From contig DVJW01000167.1 of NCBI GenBank assembly GCA_018716505.1, positions 1 to 42,580 of the forward strand: 42,580 nucleotides of DNA. Direction: 5' to 3'. Below the pieces are notes generated by a model, which was given only the letters and a program-made list of their open reading frames with translations, made no database searches and was not told where the DNA came from. How positions within the stretch are numbered: position 1 is the stretch's first letter; each line of letters begins with the position of its first letter. Both the position numbers and the translations under genes were made by a program. Of this stretch, positions 15,937 to 25,064 are shown piece by piece. Origin of the DNA: Candidatus Faecaligallichristensenella faecipullorum (GTDB lineage Bacteria; Bacillota; Clostridia; Christensenellales; Aristaeellaceae).

Positions 15937-16818
15937 GTGAGACTTACAATGCTCACCGGCATGTCGGGCGCGGGCAAGACCACGGCGCTGCGGCTGTTGG
16001 AGGATATGGGGTATTTCTGTGTGGACAATCTGCCCTGGCAGCTTTTGGACGCCTTTGTGGAACTGTGTCAGGCCTCCAGCATGCGCCGGGTGGCCATCGG
16101 GGTGGACAGCCGGGGCGGCAGCTTTTTCGACGCCAACCGGGTCATTGAGGCCATGCACAGCATGGGCAGGGAGAGCGGCATGACCATGGAGCTGGTCTAC
16201 ATGGATTGCGCCGAGGAGGCGCTCATCGCCCGGTACAAGGAGACCCGGCGCGACCACCCCATGGCCAAGGACCGGCCGCTTCAGAGCGGCATCGCCCTGG
16301 AAAGGGAGCTGCTCCTGCCCCTCAAGGAGGCCGCCACCCACATCATCGACACCACATCCCTGAGCGTGCGCCAGCTCAGGCAGACCATCAACCAGCTGTT
16401 CGGCGAGGAGACGGCCAGCTTGGGCCTTCGGGTGGAGGTGGTCTCCTTTGGGTTCAAGCGCGGGCTGCCCAGGGACGCGGATATGGTGTTCGACGTGCGG
16501 TTTTTGCCCAACCCCTTTTACGAGGCCAGCCTGCGCCGGCTCACCGGGCGCGACCCGGCGGTGCGGGCGTATGTGCTGGAAAAACCCGAAACCCAGAAAT
16601 TTCTGGAACAGGTGACCGGGCTTTTGCTTTCGCTTTTGCCCCAATTTATCCAGGAGGGCAAGAACCGGCTGATGATCGCGGTGGGCTGCACCGGAGGCAT
16701 GCATCGTTCGGTGGCCCTGGCCGACGAGATCGGCCGCAGGATCATGGAAAAGGGCTATCGGGTGGATATCGCCCATCGGGATATGCTGGAGGAGCGTTCG
16801 CGCTATACCATGGAATAA
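15937..16818 (+). CDS. rapZ: RapZ/YvcJ nucleotide-binding protein
   Basis: RapZ-family P-loop protein. In E. coli it is the RNase adaptor controlling glmS; in B. subtilis (YvcJ) it is a GTPase/ATPase acting on competence. 293 residues with Walker A GMSGAGKTTAL (8-18), SFGFKRGLPRDADMVFDVRFLPNPF and the C-terminal CTGGMHRSVALADEIG signature. The start is GTG at 15937, with AAGGGG about 10 nt upstream. It lies in the classic rapZ-whiA-HPr-like block, but the usual yvcK gene between rapZ and whiA is absent. Confidence 0.95.
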   Translation: MRLTMLTGMSGAGKTTALRLLEDMGYFCVDNLPWQLLDAFVELCQASSMRRVAIGVDSRGGSFFDANRVIEAMHSMGRESGMTMELVYMDCAEEALIARYKETRRDHPMAKDRPLQSGIALERELLLPLKEAATHIIDTTSLSVRQLRQTINQLFGEETASLGLRVEVVSFGFKRGLPRDADMVFDVRFLPNPFYEASLRRLTGRDPAVRAYVLEKPETQKFLEQVTGLLLSLLPQFIQEGKNRLMIAVGCTGGMHRSVALADEIGRRIMEKGYRVDIAHRDMLEERSRYTME

Positions 16819-16884
16819 AACGGGCCGGCGGCAGGGCGGGCGCCCGCAAGGAGAAATGCGTAAGCAGGTCGAAGGAGACAGGAA

Positions 16885-17835
16885 ATGTCGTTTTCAACGG
16901 ACGTTAAACAGGAAATTATCCACGAAATATGCGAAAAGCCCTGCTGCGCCTTTGCTGAGCTCAACGGGATGATGATGGTTGCGGGCAGCTTAAGCCTTCG
17001 GGGCATGGGCCGGTACGGGCTTTCGGTGAATACCGAGAGCGCCGGCGTGGCCAGGTACATATTTACTTTAAGCAAGAAATTTTTGGGCGTGCAGCCCGAG
17101 ATCCGCGCCATGAAGGTGAGCAGGTTGGGCATGCATTCCAGCTACAGCCTGGTCTACCCCGAGGAAAAAGTGGGCGAGATCCTGGAAACGCTGCGCCTTT
17201 TGGACAGCCGCCAGGCCTTTGGCATCCGCAGGGGCATATCCCACAAGATCGTGGGCCGGGACTGTTGTAGGCGCGCGTTTTTGCGGGGGGCTTTTTTGGG
17301 CGGCGGTTCGCTCAACAACCCGGAGCGCGGCTATCACATGGAATTTGTGGCCCAAAGCCAGGAGCAGGCCGAAGGCATTGAAAAAATTTTAAATAAATAT
17401 GAACTGGGGGCCAAGACGGTGGCCCGCAAGGCGCAATTTGTGGTATACTTAAAAGAAAGTGAAAAGATTATAACATTGCTCACGCTGCTGGGGGCGCATC
17501 AGGCGGTGTGTGCGCTGGAGAACGTCAGGATTATCAAGGATATGCGCAATTCGGTCAACCGGCTGGTAAATTTCGAAACCGCCAATGTGAGCAAGACCGC
17601 GGACGCCGCGGCGCGGCAGGTGGAGGCCATTGAGTACCTTCGGGATCACGTTGGGCTGGAGCATTTGAGCGCCGGGCTCCGGCAGATGGCCGAGGTTCGG
17701 TTGAACCACAAGGAGGCCACCTTGGCCGAGCTGGGCGAGCTCATGGATCCGCCCATGGGCAAATCCGGGGTAAACAACCGATTGAGACGGCTGGAAGCCA
17801 TGGCGCTTCAGCGGCGGGGCGACGAGGGCCAATAG
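16885..17835 (+). CDS. whiA: DNA-binding protein WhiA
   Basis: 316-residue WhiA: an N-terminal LAGLIDADG-homing-endonuclease-like fold (RAFLRGAFLGGGSLNNP, YHMEF) and a C-terminal helix-turn-helix (TLAELGELMDPPMGKSGVNNRLRRLEA). It controls sporulation genes in Streptomyces and influences cell division and chromosome segregation in Bacillus. The ATG at 16885 follows a GAAGGAGA site. The 66-nt gap after rapZ is too short to hide yvcK. Confidence 0.96.
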   Translation: MSFSTDVKQEIIHEICEKPCCAFAELNGMMMVAGSLSLRGMGRYGLSVNTESAGVARYIFTLSKKFLGVQPEIRAMKVSRLGMHSSYSLVYPEEKVGEILETLRLLDSRQAFGIRRGISHKIVGRDCCRRAFLRGAFLGGGSLNNPERGYHMEFVAQSQEQAEGIEKILNKYELGAKTVARKAQFVVYLKESEKIITLLTLLGAHQAVCALENVRIIKDMRNSVNRLVNFETANVSKTADAAARQVEAIEYLRDHVGLEHLSAGLRQMAEVRLNHKEATLAELGELMDPPMGKSGVNNRLRRLEAMALQRRGDEGQ

Positions 17836-17878
17836 GCAGTTTTCAGGCCGGGAAAAAATTGAAAAGGAGGAGAATCGT

Positions 17879-18151
17879 ATGGTTAACCGGGAAGTTACGA
17901 TTATGAACGACGAGGGAATTCAGGCTCAGGCAGCGTCTTTGCTGGTTCGAGCCGCCAGCCGCTTCTCCAGCCGCATTTCCATCGAGCGCGGCAACCGGGT
18001 GGTCAACGCCAAGAGCATGATGGGCGTATTGTCCATGGGCGCCACAAAAGGGGAAAAACTGGTGCTGACCTTTGAAGGAGAGGACGAGCGCCAGGCCGCG
18101 GATACTTTGGTCCGGTTTATCGAGTCCGGATTTACCGAGATTATTCGGTAA
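17879..18151 (+). CDS. Crh-like HPr paralogue lacking the active histidine
   Basis: 90-residue HPr-fold protein. The normal PTS motif GLHARPA, with phosphorylatable His15 and Arg17, reads GIQAQAA here: Gln15 and Gln17. The regulatory Ser46 segment NAKSMMGVLSM is intact. This is the Crh pattern: in B. subtilis Crh, Gln15 prevents PTS phosphotransfer while HPr kinase still phosphorylates Ser46, allowing CcpA-linked catabolite control. Its position after rapZ and whiA matches the Bacillus yvcJ-yvcK-yvcL-crh operon. The ATG at 17879 follows AAGGAGGAG. Loss of Arg17 as well goes beyond Bacillus Crh. HPr kinase and CcpA are not in the window. Confidence 0.9.
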   Translation: MVNREVTIMNDEGIQAQAASLLVRAASRFSSRISIERGNRVVNAKSMMGVLSMGATKGEKLVLTFEGEDERQAADTLVRFIESGFTEIIR

Positions 18152-18244
18152 GAAAAGGGTGTGTGTTTGGGTTTCCGCCTGAGCGCGCCCCCGTTTTTGC
18201 AATGAACAATATACAGCCCCATGGGGACAAGGAGGATAAGCGCC

Positions 18245-19891
18245 ATGAAGTTGGACATGATGTTGCTCAGCCCGCTGAGCAAGGTATTCGCGGATCAGCG
18301 GCCCGGCGGCGCGCTGGGGGAAAAGGGAATTCAGGGCTTTTTGAACGAGACGCAATCCTTCCAAATCGCCCTGCACACATCCGAGCCCAGGGGCGCGGCC
18401 ATCCATATTCAGTTGGAGAGCCCGCTCAAAGAGGCCATCACCGTGCGCAGGGTGCGGTTGGTGCCGGTGGAAATCGCCACTTTTATGGACGCGGACGACA
18501 ATTACCTGCGGAAGACGCCCGGCATGTATCCCGACCTTTTGGTTCCGGCCGGGGAGGAGATTCCCCTTTACCCCGGTCAATGGATGAGCCTGTGGGTGGA
18601 CGTGGAGCCCGAGGGGCGCATGGAGGCCGGACGCTATCCCGTCAGGATTACCGCCACGGATTTGCGGGGGGAGATTCTGGACCGGCAGACGCTGGAGGTG
18701 GAGATCTTAAACGCCCGCCTGCCCAAGCAAAAGCTCATTCACACCAAATGGTTCCACACCGATTGCCTGGCCAATTACTATCGGGAAGAGGCCTTTTCCG
18801 AGCGCCATTGGCAGATTATTGAGGCCTTCATTCAGACCGCGGTCAGGCGCGGCATCAACATGATTCTGACCCCCATCCACACCCCGCCCCTGGACACCCA
18901 GGTGGGGGGCGAGCGGCTCACCACCCAGCTGGTGGATGTGTTTGTAAACGGCGGGAAATACTCCTTTGGCTTTGACAAGCTCATCCGTTGGATTGAGATT
19001 TGCAAGCGCGCCGGGGTGGAGTACTACGAGATGGCCCATCTGTTCACCCAATGGGGCGCGCTGTACACCCCCAAGATCATGGCCACGGTGGACGGGACGT
19101 ACAAGCGCATTTTTGGGTGGGACGTTTCGGCCACCAGCGACGAATACAAGGCCTTCGTGGCCGAGTATCTGCCCGCGCTGAGAGAGGTGCTCAGGCGGGA
19201 GGGCATTGAGCAGAACACCTATTTCCATATTTCCGACGAGCCCTCGGGCGAGCACATCGAGGCCTACAAGGCCGCGCGCAAGGTGGTGGAGCCCTATCTC
19301 AAGGGCTGCATCATCATGGACGCGCTGAGCGAGTATGCGTTCTATGAATCCGGGGCCGTGACCAAGCCGGTGCCGGCCAACAACGCCATCGAGCCCTTTT
19401 TGGAGCACAAGGTGCCCGGACTGTGGACGTATTACTGCATCGGCCAATACAAGGACGTGAGCAATCTGTTCATGGCCATGCCCTCGGCCCGCGCCCGAAT
19501 CTTTGCCGAGCAGCTGTACAAATACCACATTGAGGGCATTTTGCAATGGGGCTACAACTTCTACAACAGCCAATACTCGAGGTATGCGGTCAACCCCTTT
19601 GAGCACACCGACGCCGACGGCTTCACCCTCTCGGGCGACGCCTTCCAGGTCTATCCGGGCCCGGACGGAAAGCCGCTGGAATCCATCAGGCTGATGGTGA
19701 TTCTGCACATGCTTCAGGATTTGCGCGCCTTTGAGATGCTGGAAGGGCTCACCAGCTATGAGTATGTCATGGGCCTCATGGAGGACGGGTTGGATCAGCC
19801 CATCACCTTTAGCCGCTATCCCCGTTCGGACGGATACATTTTAAACCTCAGGGAGCGGGTCAACCGGGAGATTATGAGCCGGATGGGTTAA
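18245..19891 (+). CDS. DUF4091 / GH123-like glycoside hydrolase
   Basis: About 548 residues. The N-terminal beta-rich part includes VPVEIATFMDADDNYLRKTPGMYPDLLVP and QWMSLWVDVEPEG. The C-terminal TIM-barrel part has HTKWFHTDCLANYY, YEMAHLFTQWG and FHISDEPSGEH. The Asp331-Glu332 pair in that last motif matches the catalytic DE pair of GH123 N-acetylgalactosaminidases; DUF4091 proteins are distant relatives and mostly untested. No signal peptide, so probably cytosolic. The ATG at 18245 is chosen for AAGGAGG 9 nt upstream; the frame also opens at 18221. Confidence 0.82.
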   Translation: MKLDMMLLSPLSKVFADQRPGGALGEKGIQGFLNETQSFQIALHTSEPRGAAIHIQLESPLKEAITVRRVRLVPVEIATFMDADDNYLRKTPGMYPDLLVPAGEEIPLYPGQWMSLWVDVEPEGRMEAGRYPVRITATDLRGEILDRQTLEVEILNARLPKQKLIHTKWFHTDCLANYYREEAFSERHWQIIEAFIQTAVRRGINMILTPIHTPPLDTQVGGERLTTQLVDVFVNGGKYSFGFDKLIRWIEICKRAGVEYYEMAHLFTQWGALYTPKIMATVDGTYKRIFGWDVSATSDEYKAFVAEYLPALREVLRREGIEQNTYFHISDEPSGEHIEAYKAARKVVEPYLKGCIIMDALSEYAFYESGAVTKPVPANNAIEPFLEHKVPGLWTYYCIGQYKDVSNLFMAMPSARARIFAEQLYKYHIEGILQWGYNFYNSQYSRYAVNPFEHTDADGFTLSGDAFQVYPGPDGKPLESIRLMVILHMLQDLRAFEMLEGLTSYEYVMGLMEDGLDQPITFSRYPRSDGYILNLRERVNREIMSRMG

Positions 19892-19907
19892 AGTTTGGAA
19901 AGGGCGA

Positions 19908-19936
19908 TTTACAGATTCGCCAAACCGCGTTAGAAT
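19908..19936 (+). promoter_or_regulatory. Promoter of pepC
   Basis: TTTACA (19908-19913), 17-bp spacer, TAGAAT (19931-19936), 38 bp before the ATG. Confidence 0.65.
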
Positions 19937-19974
19937 AGGAGCGGAAACCTAAGCAACAAAGGAGCTGTTAGGAT

Positions 19975-21303
19975 ATGAAGGGACTTTCCGAGGAACTGCT
20001 GAAGCGCTATGCCCAGGCGTTCAAGGCCGATCCGGTCAACACCATGCGCATGAACGCGGTGGTCAAGAACGGGTTAAGCGACGCCGCGGAGAACCAGCAG
20101 GAATATATCGACAACCCCATGACCTTCTCCATCGAGCTGGAGTCGGGCAAAATCACCAACCAGAAGTCTTCGGGCCGCTGCTGGCTGTTCGCGGGATTGA
20201 ACACCATGCGGTACGAGATCATGCAGAAATGCAACCTGGAGACCTTCGAGCTTTCCCAGAACTACGCCATGTTCTTCGACAAGCTGGAGAAATCCAACTA
20301 TTTCCTGGAGAGCATCCTGAATACCTTGGATGAGCCGCTGGAGGGCCGGCTGATCGCCCATCTGCTCACCGCGCCCATTCAGGACGGCGGCCAGTGGGAT
20401 ATGTTCTGCGCGCTGGTGGACAAATACGGCTGCGTGCCCAAGAGCGTCATGCCCGAGACTTTCCAGAGCAGCAACAGCAACATGATGAACAAGTACATCA
20501 CCCTGAAGCTGCGGGAATACGCCATGCAGCTGCGCGACGCGGCCAAGGCGGGCAAGGGCATGGACGAGTTGGAGCAGATGAAGGAGCAGATGATGGGCGA
20601 GGTGTACGGCATGCTGTGCATCTGCCTGGGCCAACCCCCGCAGACCTTCACCTGGGAATACCGCGACAAGGACAAGAACTTCCATCGCGAGGAGAACCTC
20701 ACCCCCAAGGCCTTCTTCGACAAGTTTGTGGGCCAGAAGCTGGACGAGTTCATCTCCATCATCAACGCGCCCACCGCGGACAAGCCCTACAACCGCACCT
20801 ACACCGTGGCCTATCTGGGCAATGTTTGCGAAGGACGCCAGATCAAGTACCTGAACCTCACCAGCGAGGAGCAGAAGCAGCTGGCCATCAAGCAGCTGGA
20901 GGACGGCCATCCGGTTTGGTTCGGATGCGACGTGGGCCAGTTCCTCACCCGGGACAGCGGCATCATGGGCATGAAGAACTTTGGCATGGAGCAGCTCCTG
21001 GGCGTGAAGTTCGGCATGGACAAGGCCCAGCGGCTGGATTACCATGAGAGCGTGCTCACCCACGCCATGGTGTTCCTGGGCGTGAACCTGGTAAACGGCA
21101 AGCCCAACCGCTGGAAGGTGGAAAACTCCTGGAGCGACAAGAGCGGCCAGGACGGTTACTATCTGATGACCGACGAGTGGTTCGACGAGTTCAACTATCA
21201 GGTGGTCATCAACAAGAAGTATCTGACCGACGAGCAGCGCAAGGCCTTTGAGCAGGAGCCCATCGTGCTCAAGCCCTGGGATCCCATGGGTTCGCTGGCC
21301 TAA
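19975..21303 (+). CDS. pepC: C1-family aminopeptidase (PepC / bleomycin hydrolase)
   Basis: Cytosolic cysteine aminopeptidase that forms a hexameric barrel and trims peptides. 442 residues, typical length. Catalytic residues are Cys69 in SSGRCWLFAGLN, His363 in LTHAMVFLGV and Asn384 in KVENSWSDKSG. The Gln of ITNQKSSGRC forms the oxyanion hole. The C-terminus lies near the active site in this family, here DPMGSLA. The ATG at 19975 has AAAGGAG 10 nt upstream. Single-gene unit between its own promoter and a strong terminator. Confidence 0.96.
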   Translation: MKGLSEELLKRYAQAFKADPVNTMRMNAVVKNGLSDAAENQQEYIDNPMTFSIELESGKITNQKSSGRCWLFAGLNTMRYEIMQKCNLETFELSQNYAMFFDKLEKSNYFLESILNTLDEPLEGRLIAHLLTAPIQDGGQWDMFCALVDKYGCVPKSVMPETFQSSNSNMMNKYITLKLREYAMQLRDAAKAGKGMDELEQMKEQMMGEVYGMLCICLGQPPQTFTWEYRDKDKNFHREENLTPKAFFDKFVGQKLDEFISIINAPTADKPYNRTYTVAYLGNVCEGRQIKYLNLTSEEQKQLAIKQLEDGHPVWFGCDVGQFLTRDSGIMGMKNFGMEQLLGVKFGMDKAQRLDYHESVLTHAMVFLGVNLVNGKPNRWKVENSWSDKSGQDGYYLMTDEWFDEFNYQVVINKKYLTDEQRKAFEQEPIVLKPWDPMGSLA

Positions 21304-21319
21304 TCATTGGGGCAAAATC

Positions 21320-21352
21320 AAGGGGCGTCCGAATGAATCGGACGCCCCTTTT
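21320..21352. terminator. Bidirectional terminator between pepC and the zinc-ribbon gene
   Basis: Perfect 13-bp arms AAGGGGCGTCCGA and TCGGACGCCCCTT with a 5-nt loop, then TTTTG on the plus strand. It also lies just after the stop of the convergent minus-strand gene. Confidence 0.85.
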
Positions 21353-21365
21353 GTGCTTTGCAGCG

Positions 21366-21779
21366 TCAGGCGGTCTGATCGAATTTGTGGCCGCAGCTTT
21401 TGCAGGTCACCGTGATATGGCCCACGCCCCGGGGGACGCGCAGCTTTTGATGGCAATTGGGACAATCGAAGTAGCGGTAGAGCTTTCGGTTGCGGAAGCG
21501 GTTGAAGGCCTGGCGCACCCGGGTCAAAAACGGGTTCACCAGATTCATAAACCAGACGTTTTCCTTTATGCGCTTCTCGCGATTTCGGGACAGGATTCGA
21601 AAGGCCGTATAGACAAGCAGGGCCAAGGATAGAAAATTCAAAAAGCTCATGCCCGGGATCATCGACAGCAGGCACAGCAGCAGCGCCGCATAGGTCAGGG
21701 CCAGGGAAAGGTGATCCAGGCCATGGCGGCCGGTCATAAATTTTTGAAGGGAAAGCTGTAGACGCTCCAAGAATTTCAT
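21366..21779 (-). CDS. Small membrane protein with C-terminal zinc ribbon
   Basis: 137 residues. Two adjacent hydrophobic stretches (about 24-42 and 45-60) are followed by a basic region and a zinc ribbon, CPNC (Cys106, Cys109) and CKSC (Cys126, Cys129), near the C-terminus. The metal site probably faces the cytosol. No specific function recognised. The ATG at 21779 has an AAAGGATG site. A -10-like TATACT lies in the AT-rich upstream region, but without a convincing -35. Confidence 0.75.
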   Translation of the reverse strand: MKFLERLQLSLQKFMTGRHGLDHLSLALTYAALLLCLLSMIPGMSFLNFLSLALLVYTAFRILSRNREKRIKENVWFMNLVNPFLTRVRQAFNRFRNRKLYRYFDCPNCHQKLRVPRGVGHITVTCKSCGHKFDQTA

Positions 21780-21882
21780 GATACAACATCCTTTTATATG
21801 AGAGTAAAGACAGTATACCCGATAATTTTGATCGAAATATGAACTCAGGGGGACAAAAATGGCTTGCGGGCGGATTGTTGGA

Positions 21883-21911
21883 TTGAAAACTTTACCTCGC
21901 GGGCCTAAAAT
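21883..21911 (+). promoter_or_regulatory. Promoter of azlCD
   Basis: TTGAAA (21883-21888), 17-bp spacer, TAAAAT (21906-21911), leaving a leader of about 65 nt. Confidence 0.6.
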
Positions 21912-21982
21912 AGTATATCAACGGCCAAAAGGGCCGCTTTTACGATCACGCGAGCAGAGGCGAAATACAGAAGGGAAAGAGA

Positions 21983-22687
21983 TTGGTGAAGCAGTTTTTG
22001 CAGGGCATACGCCACGGCATTCCCATTGGATTGGGCTATATATCGGTTGCGTTTACCTTTGGCATGATGGCGGTGAGCGAGGGATTGAGCATCGGGCAGG
22101 CGGTGCTGATCTCCATGACCAATGTGACCTCGGCCGGGCAGTTTGCCGGGTTGGACCTGATGCTGGCCGGGGGCAGCATGATTGAGATGGCGCTCACCCA
22201 GCTGACCATCAACCTGCGGTATGCGCTGATGTCCCTTTCGCTTTCTCAAAAGATGGACGAGAGCATGAACAGTTTAAGGCGCATGATTTTTGCCTTCGTC
22301 AATACCGACGAGGTGTTTGCGGTGGCCAGCGGCCAGCCGGGCACGGTGGGCAAGAACTATCTGTTCGGATTGATTTTGACGCCCTACTTGGGCTGGGCAT
22401 TGGGCACGCTCATGGGCGCGGCGGCCGGATCCTTGCTTCCGGTCATGGTGCGCAACGCCCTGGGCATCGCCATTTACGGCATGTTTTTGGCCATATTCAT
22501 TCCGCCGGCCAAAAAGCTTAAAAGCGTGCGGGTGGTGGTGGCCATTTCGGCCATTCTCAGCTGCGTCATGCGCTATACCCCGTACCTGAACCAGATCTCC
22601 GGCGGATTTGTGATCATCTTGTGCGCGGTGAGCGCGTCGGCGCTGGGCGCGTGGCTGTTCCCGGTAAGGGAGGTGGAGCAGGAATGA
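21983..22687 (+). CDS. azlC: AzlC-family branched-chain amino acid exporter subunit
   Basis: Large subunit of the AzlCD two-component exporter, which pumps out branched-chain amino acids and analogues. About 234 residues with 6-7 hydrophobic helices; GIPIGLGYISVAFTFGMMA and ANLTSAGQF-like MTNVTSAGQFAG are family blocks. The start is TTG 21983 or the next codon GTG 21986; AAGGGA upstream suits both. The stop overlaps the azlD start as ATGA. Confidence 0.92.
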   Translation: MVKQFLQGIRHGIPIGLGYISVAFTFGMMAVSEGLSIGQAVLISMTNVTSAGQFAGLDLMLAGGSMIEMALTQLTINLRYALMSLSLSQKMDESMNSLRRMIFAFVNTDEVFAVASGQPGTVGKNYLFGLILTPYLGWALGTLMGAAAGSLLPVMVRNALGIAIYGMFLAIFIPPAKKLKSVRVVVAISAILSCVMRYTPYLNQISGGFVIILCAVSASALGAWLFPVREVEQE

Positions 22688-23010
22688 CTACCGCACGCTT
22701 TATGGCCTATGTGGCGGTGATGGCCCTGGTGACGTATTTGATTCGAATGCTGCCGCTGGTGGTGTTCAAGAAAAAGATCACCAGCCGGTTCATCCGTTCC
22801 TTTCTGTTTTATGTGCCCTATGCGGTGCTGGGCGCCATGACGCTTCCGGATATTTTGTATTCCACCGGGAACACCTTGACCGCTGTGGCGGGTTTTGGGG
22901 TGGCGTTGGTGCTCAGTTGGAAGGAAAAACCCCTTTTGGTGGTGGCGCTCAGCGCCTGCGCCGCGGTTTTGGTTCTTCAGCTGATTCTGAACGCCCTGGG
23001 CATGGCCTGA
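22684..23010 (+). CDS. azlD: AzlD-family transporter subunit
   Basis: 108-residue small subunit of the AzlCD exporter with 3-4 helices. The motif TYLIRMLPLVVFKKK and the later SFLFYVPYAVLGAMT are characteristic. The ATG at 22684 overlaps the azlC stop by 4 nt, ensuring coupled translation. An in-frame ATG further upstream lies inside azlC and has no site. Confidence 0.92.
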   Translation: MTTARFMAYVAVMALVTYLIRMLPLVVFKKKITSRFIRSFLFYVPYAVLGAMTLPDILYSTGNTLTAVAGFGVALVLSWKEKPLLVVALSACAAVLVLQLILNALGMA

Positions 23011-23100
23011 GGGACGCAATCATAAAGAAATAAAATTTTAATATAATGGAAAATATATTGCAATAGAAATGGCGCAAACTCTCGCGAAATGGCGGTTTTC

Positions 23101-23130
23101 TTGACAGCTCGGGGGCGAATGAACTAGAAT
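23101..23130 (+). promoter_or_regulatory. Strong promoter of the repeat surface protein
   Basis: TTGACA (23101-23106), 18-bp spacer, TAGAAT (23125-23130), 38 bp before the ATG. Confidence 0.75.
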
Positions 23131-23168
23131 AATAGAGCTTCAAGAATTACATGGAAAGGAGGAGCGCT

Positions 23169-25064
23169 ATGGACAAACAAAAGGAAAAGAAATCGCGGCT
23201 TTGGCGCGGCTTTATGGCGCTTCTCGTTTTCATGCTATGGATGAATCAGGCCGCGTTGGGTGAGGGAACCCCTCAGCCCGCGCCGGGCAGCGCGCCCGAA
23301 GCGCAGGAGGTTGCGTTGGGCGAGGGCGGGGAAGCCCAGGCCACCCCGGTGCCCGCCGAAGCGTCCACCCCGGCGCCCGAGGTTACCCCCGAACCCACGC
23401 CCGAGGTCACCCCTGAGCCCACCCGGGTCATAGACCCGGAGGCTGATCAGCAGGCGCTCAAGGTTACCTCGGCCATCACCCCTGAGCAGATGGTCACCGC
23501 AGGCGAGGCCACGGTGCGTATCAACCTGGGCAATACCACAAACGCCATATTGGACGATGTGACCCTTTACGACGCGGAGGGCAACATCGTCTATGGGCCG
23601 GTTCAGATTCCGGCCGGGGAAAGCGAAGGCATGCGCAGTTACAGCGAGGATATTCAGGTAACCAAGGGCCAGCTTTCCGACGGGCAGATCGGTTATGCGG
23701 CGCGATTTGTGCTGGACAAGGGCACCGAAAGCGAGCGCACCATCGAAAAACAGATCCTGATTGAGGTCAAAAAGGTCAAGGCCAGCCCCCAAATAGAATT
23801 TTCCAGGGAAATCAGCAGCCTGTTTGTAACCGAGGGCAGTGAGGTCACCTTGACCTACCGCATTCGCAACACCGGCAACGTCAAATTGACCGATATCAAG
23901 GTTACCGACGAACTGGGCGGCGAGGTGGGTTCGTTGTCCAGCCTGGATGTGGGCAAAAAAAAGACTTTTACGCAAAAAGTGGTCATCCAGGAGGGGCAGA
24001 TCAGCCAGCCCAAGGTCAGCTATTCCTATGAGGGTGGCGAAAAGACCTATAGCGAAAAGTTGAAATCCAGCGAGATCGCGTTGGCCAGGGAAGAGCTTGT
24101 CCTTGAGCTCAGCGCCAGCCGCACCAGCGTTACCCCGGGCGAGACCATCAACCTGAACCTTCGGCTCATCAACAACGGCAATGTATCCTATAGCAAGCTG
24201 CGCATCAGCGACCCGGTTCTGGGCGATTTGGGCAGCTTGGCCAACGATCTCAAGGCCGGACAGGAATATGTGTTCAGCAAAGAGGTGCCCATCAAGAGCA
24301 GCACCAGCTTTCAGTTCCATGTGTCCGGCCGCTGTGCCACCAACAAAGAGATCAGCTACAAATCCAACGTTTGCACGGTTTCGGTGCTCAACGAGGATCA
24401 AAGCGGCATTCATTTGCGGCTTGAGGCAGAAACCACGAGCCAATCCATCAGCGGCCCTGGGCCGGTAACCTTTACATTGCACCTGTACAACGAGGGCGAT
24501 TTGGATATACGGGACGTCATGCTGTCCGAACAATCCAACGGCGACATCAAGCGCATGGCGGTTTTGGCCCCGGGCGAGACCCAGTTGGAGCAGACCTATC
24601 AATTGACCCAGAGCGGAACCTTTGTGTTTGTGGCCCAGGTTTCCGACGGTCAGGGTGGGAGCCTGACCGTGCTCTCCAATCCCATCGAGATTGAGGTGGG
24701 CAGCGGGGAGGCCGCGGTGGTGGCATCGCCCGACGCGGACGCGCCCCCGCCAACCCAGGCCGAGGGCAATGCCCTCAAACTGCCGGAAAATCCTGAGACT
24801 TTCCGCAACATGATGATTCTGGCCGGAGGCTTTCTGGCGATTATCCTCATTTTGGCCCTGAGCGCGGGCATGCGGGGCCGGAAAAAGCGCATGGCCCAGC
24901 GCAAGCGCGCGGCGGTTCAGCGCAAGGCAAGACCTCGCAAAGAGGAGGCGCGCCGGAGGCCGGCCCGGCACATGCCCCCGGTGGGCGTGGCGGACAAGCC
25001 GGACGAGATGGGCGATACCCAGCGCTTTCACATGGGCCAGCACCGGCCCACGGATATAAGCTGA
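23169..25064 (+). CDS. Membrane-anchored protein with CARDB/DUF11-like repeats
   Basis: 631 residues. An N-terminal basic stretch and hydrophobic segment (about 11-30) act as signal or anchor. A Pro/Thr/Glu-rich linker (PEVTPEPT repeats, about 40-95) leads to four beta-sandwich units of about 110 residues with RIRNTGNVKLTDIKVTD, RLINNGNVSYSKLRISD and LYNEGDLDIRDVMLSE. These are CARDB/DUF11-like adhesion or scaffold folds. A C-terminal transmembrane helix is followed by a strongly basic cytosolic tail. It is an outer-face protein of unknown partner. The ATG at 23169 follows AAGGAGGAG; the ATG at 23151 precedes that site. Confidence 0.85.
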   Translation: MDKQKEKKSRLWRGFMALLVFMLWMNQAALGEGTPQPAPGSAPEAQEVALGEGGEAQATPVPAEASTPAPEVTPEPTPEVTPEPTRVIDPEADQQALKVTSAITPEQMVTAGEATVRINLGNTTNAILDDVTLYDAEGNIVYGPVQIPAGESEGMRSYSEDIQVTKGQLSDGQIGYAARFVLDKGTESERTIEKQILIEVKKVKASPQIEFSREISSLFVTEGSEVTLTYRIRNTGNVKLTDIKVTDELGGEVGSLSSLDVGKKKTFTQKVVIQEGQISQPKVSYSYEGGEKTYSEKLKSSEIALAREELVLELSASRTSVTPGETINLNLRLINNGNVSYSKLRISDPVLGDLGSLANDLKAGQEYVFSKEVPIKSSTSFQFHVSGRCATNKEISYKSNVCTVSVLNEDQSGIHLRLEAETTSQSISGPGPVTFTLHLYNEGDLDIRDVMLSEQSNGDIKRMAVLAPGETQLEQTYQLTQSGTFVFVAQVSDGQGGSLTVLSNPIEIEVGSGEAAVVASPDADAPPPTQAEGNALKLPENPETFRNMMILAGGFLAIILILALSAGMRGRKKRMAQRKRAAVQRKARPRKEEARRRPARHMPPVGVADKPDEMGDTQRFHMGQHRPTDIS

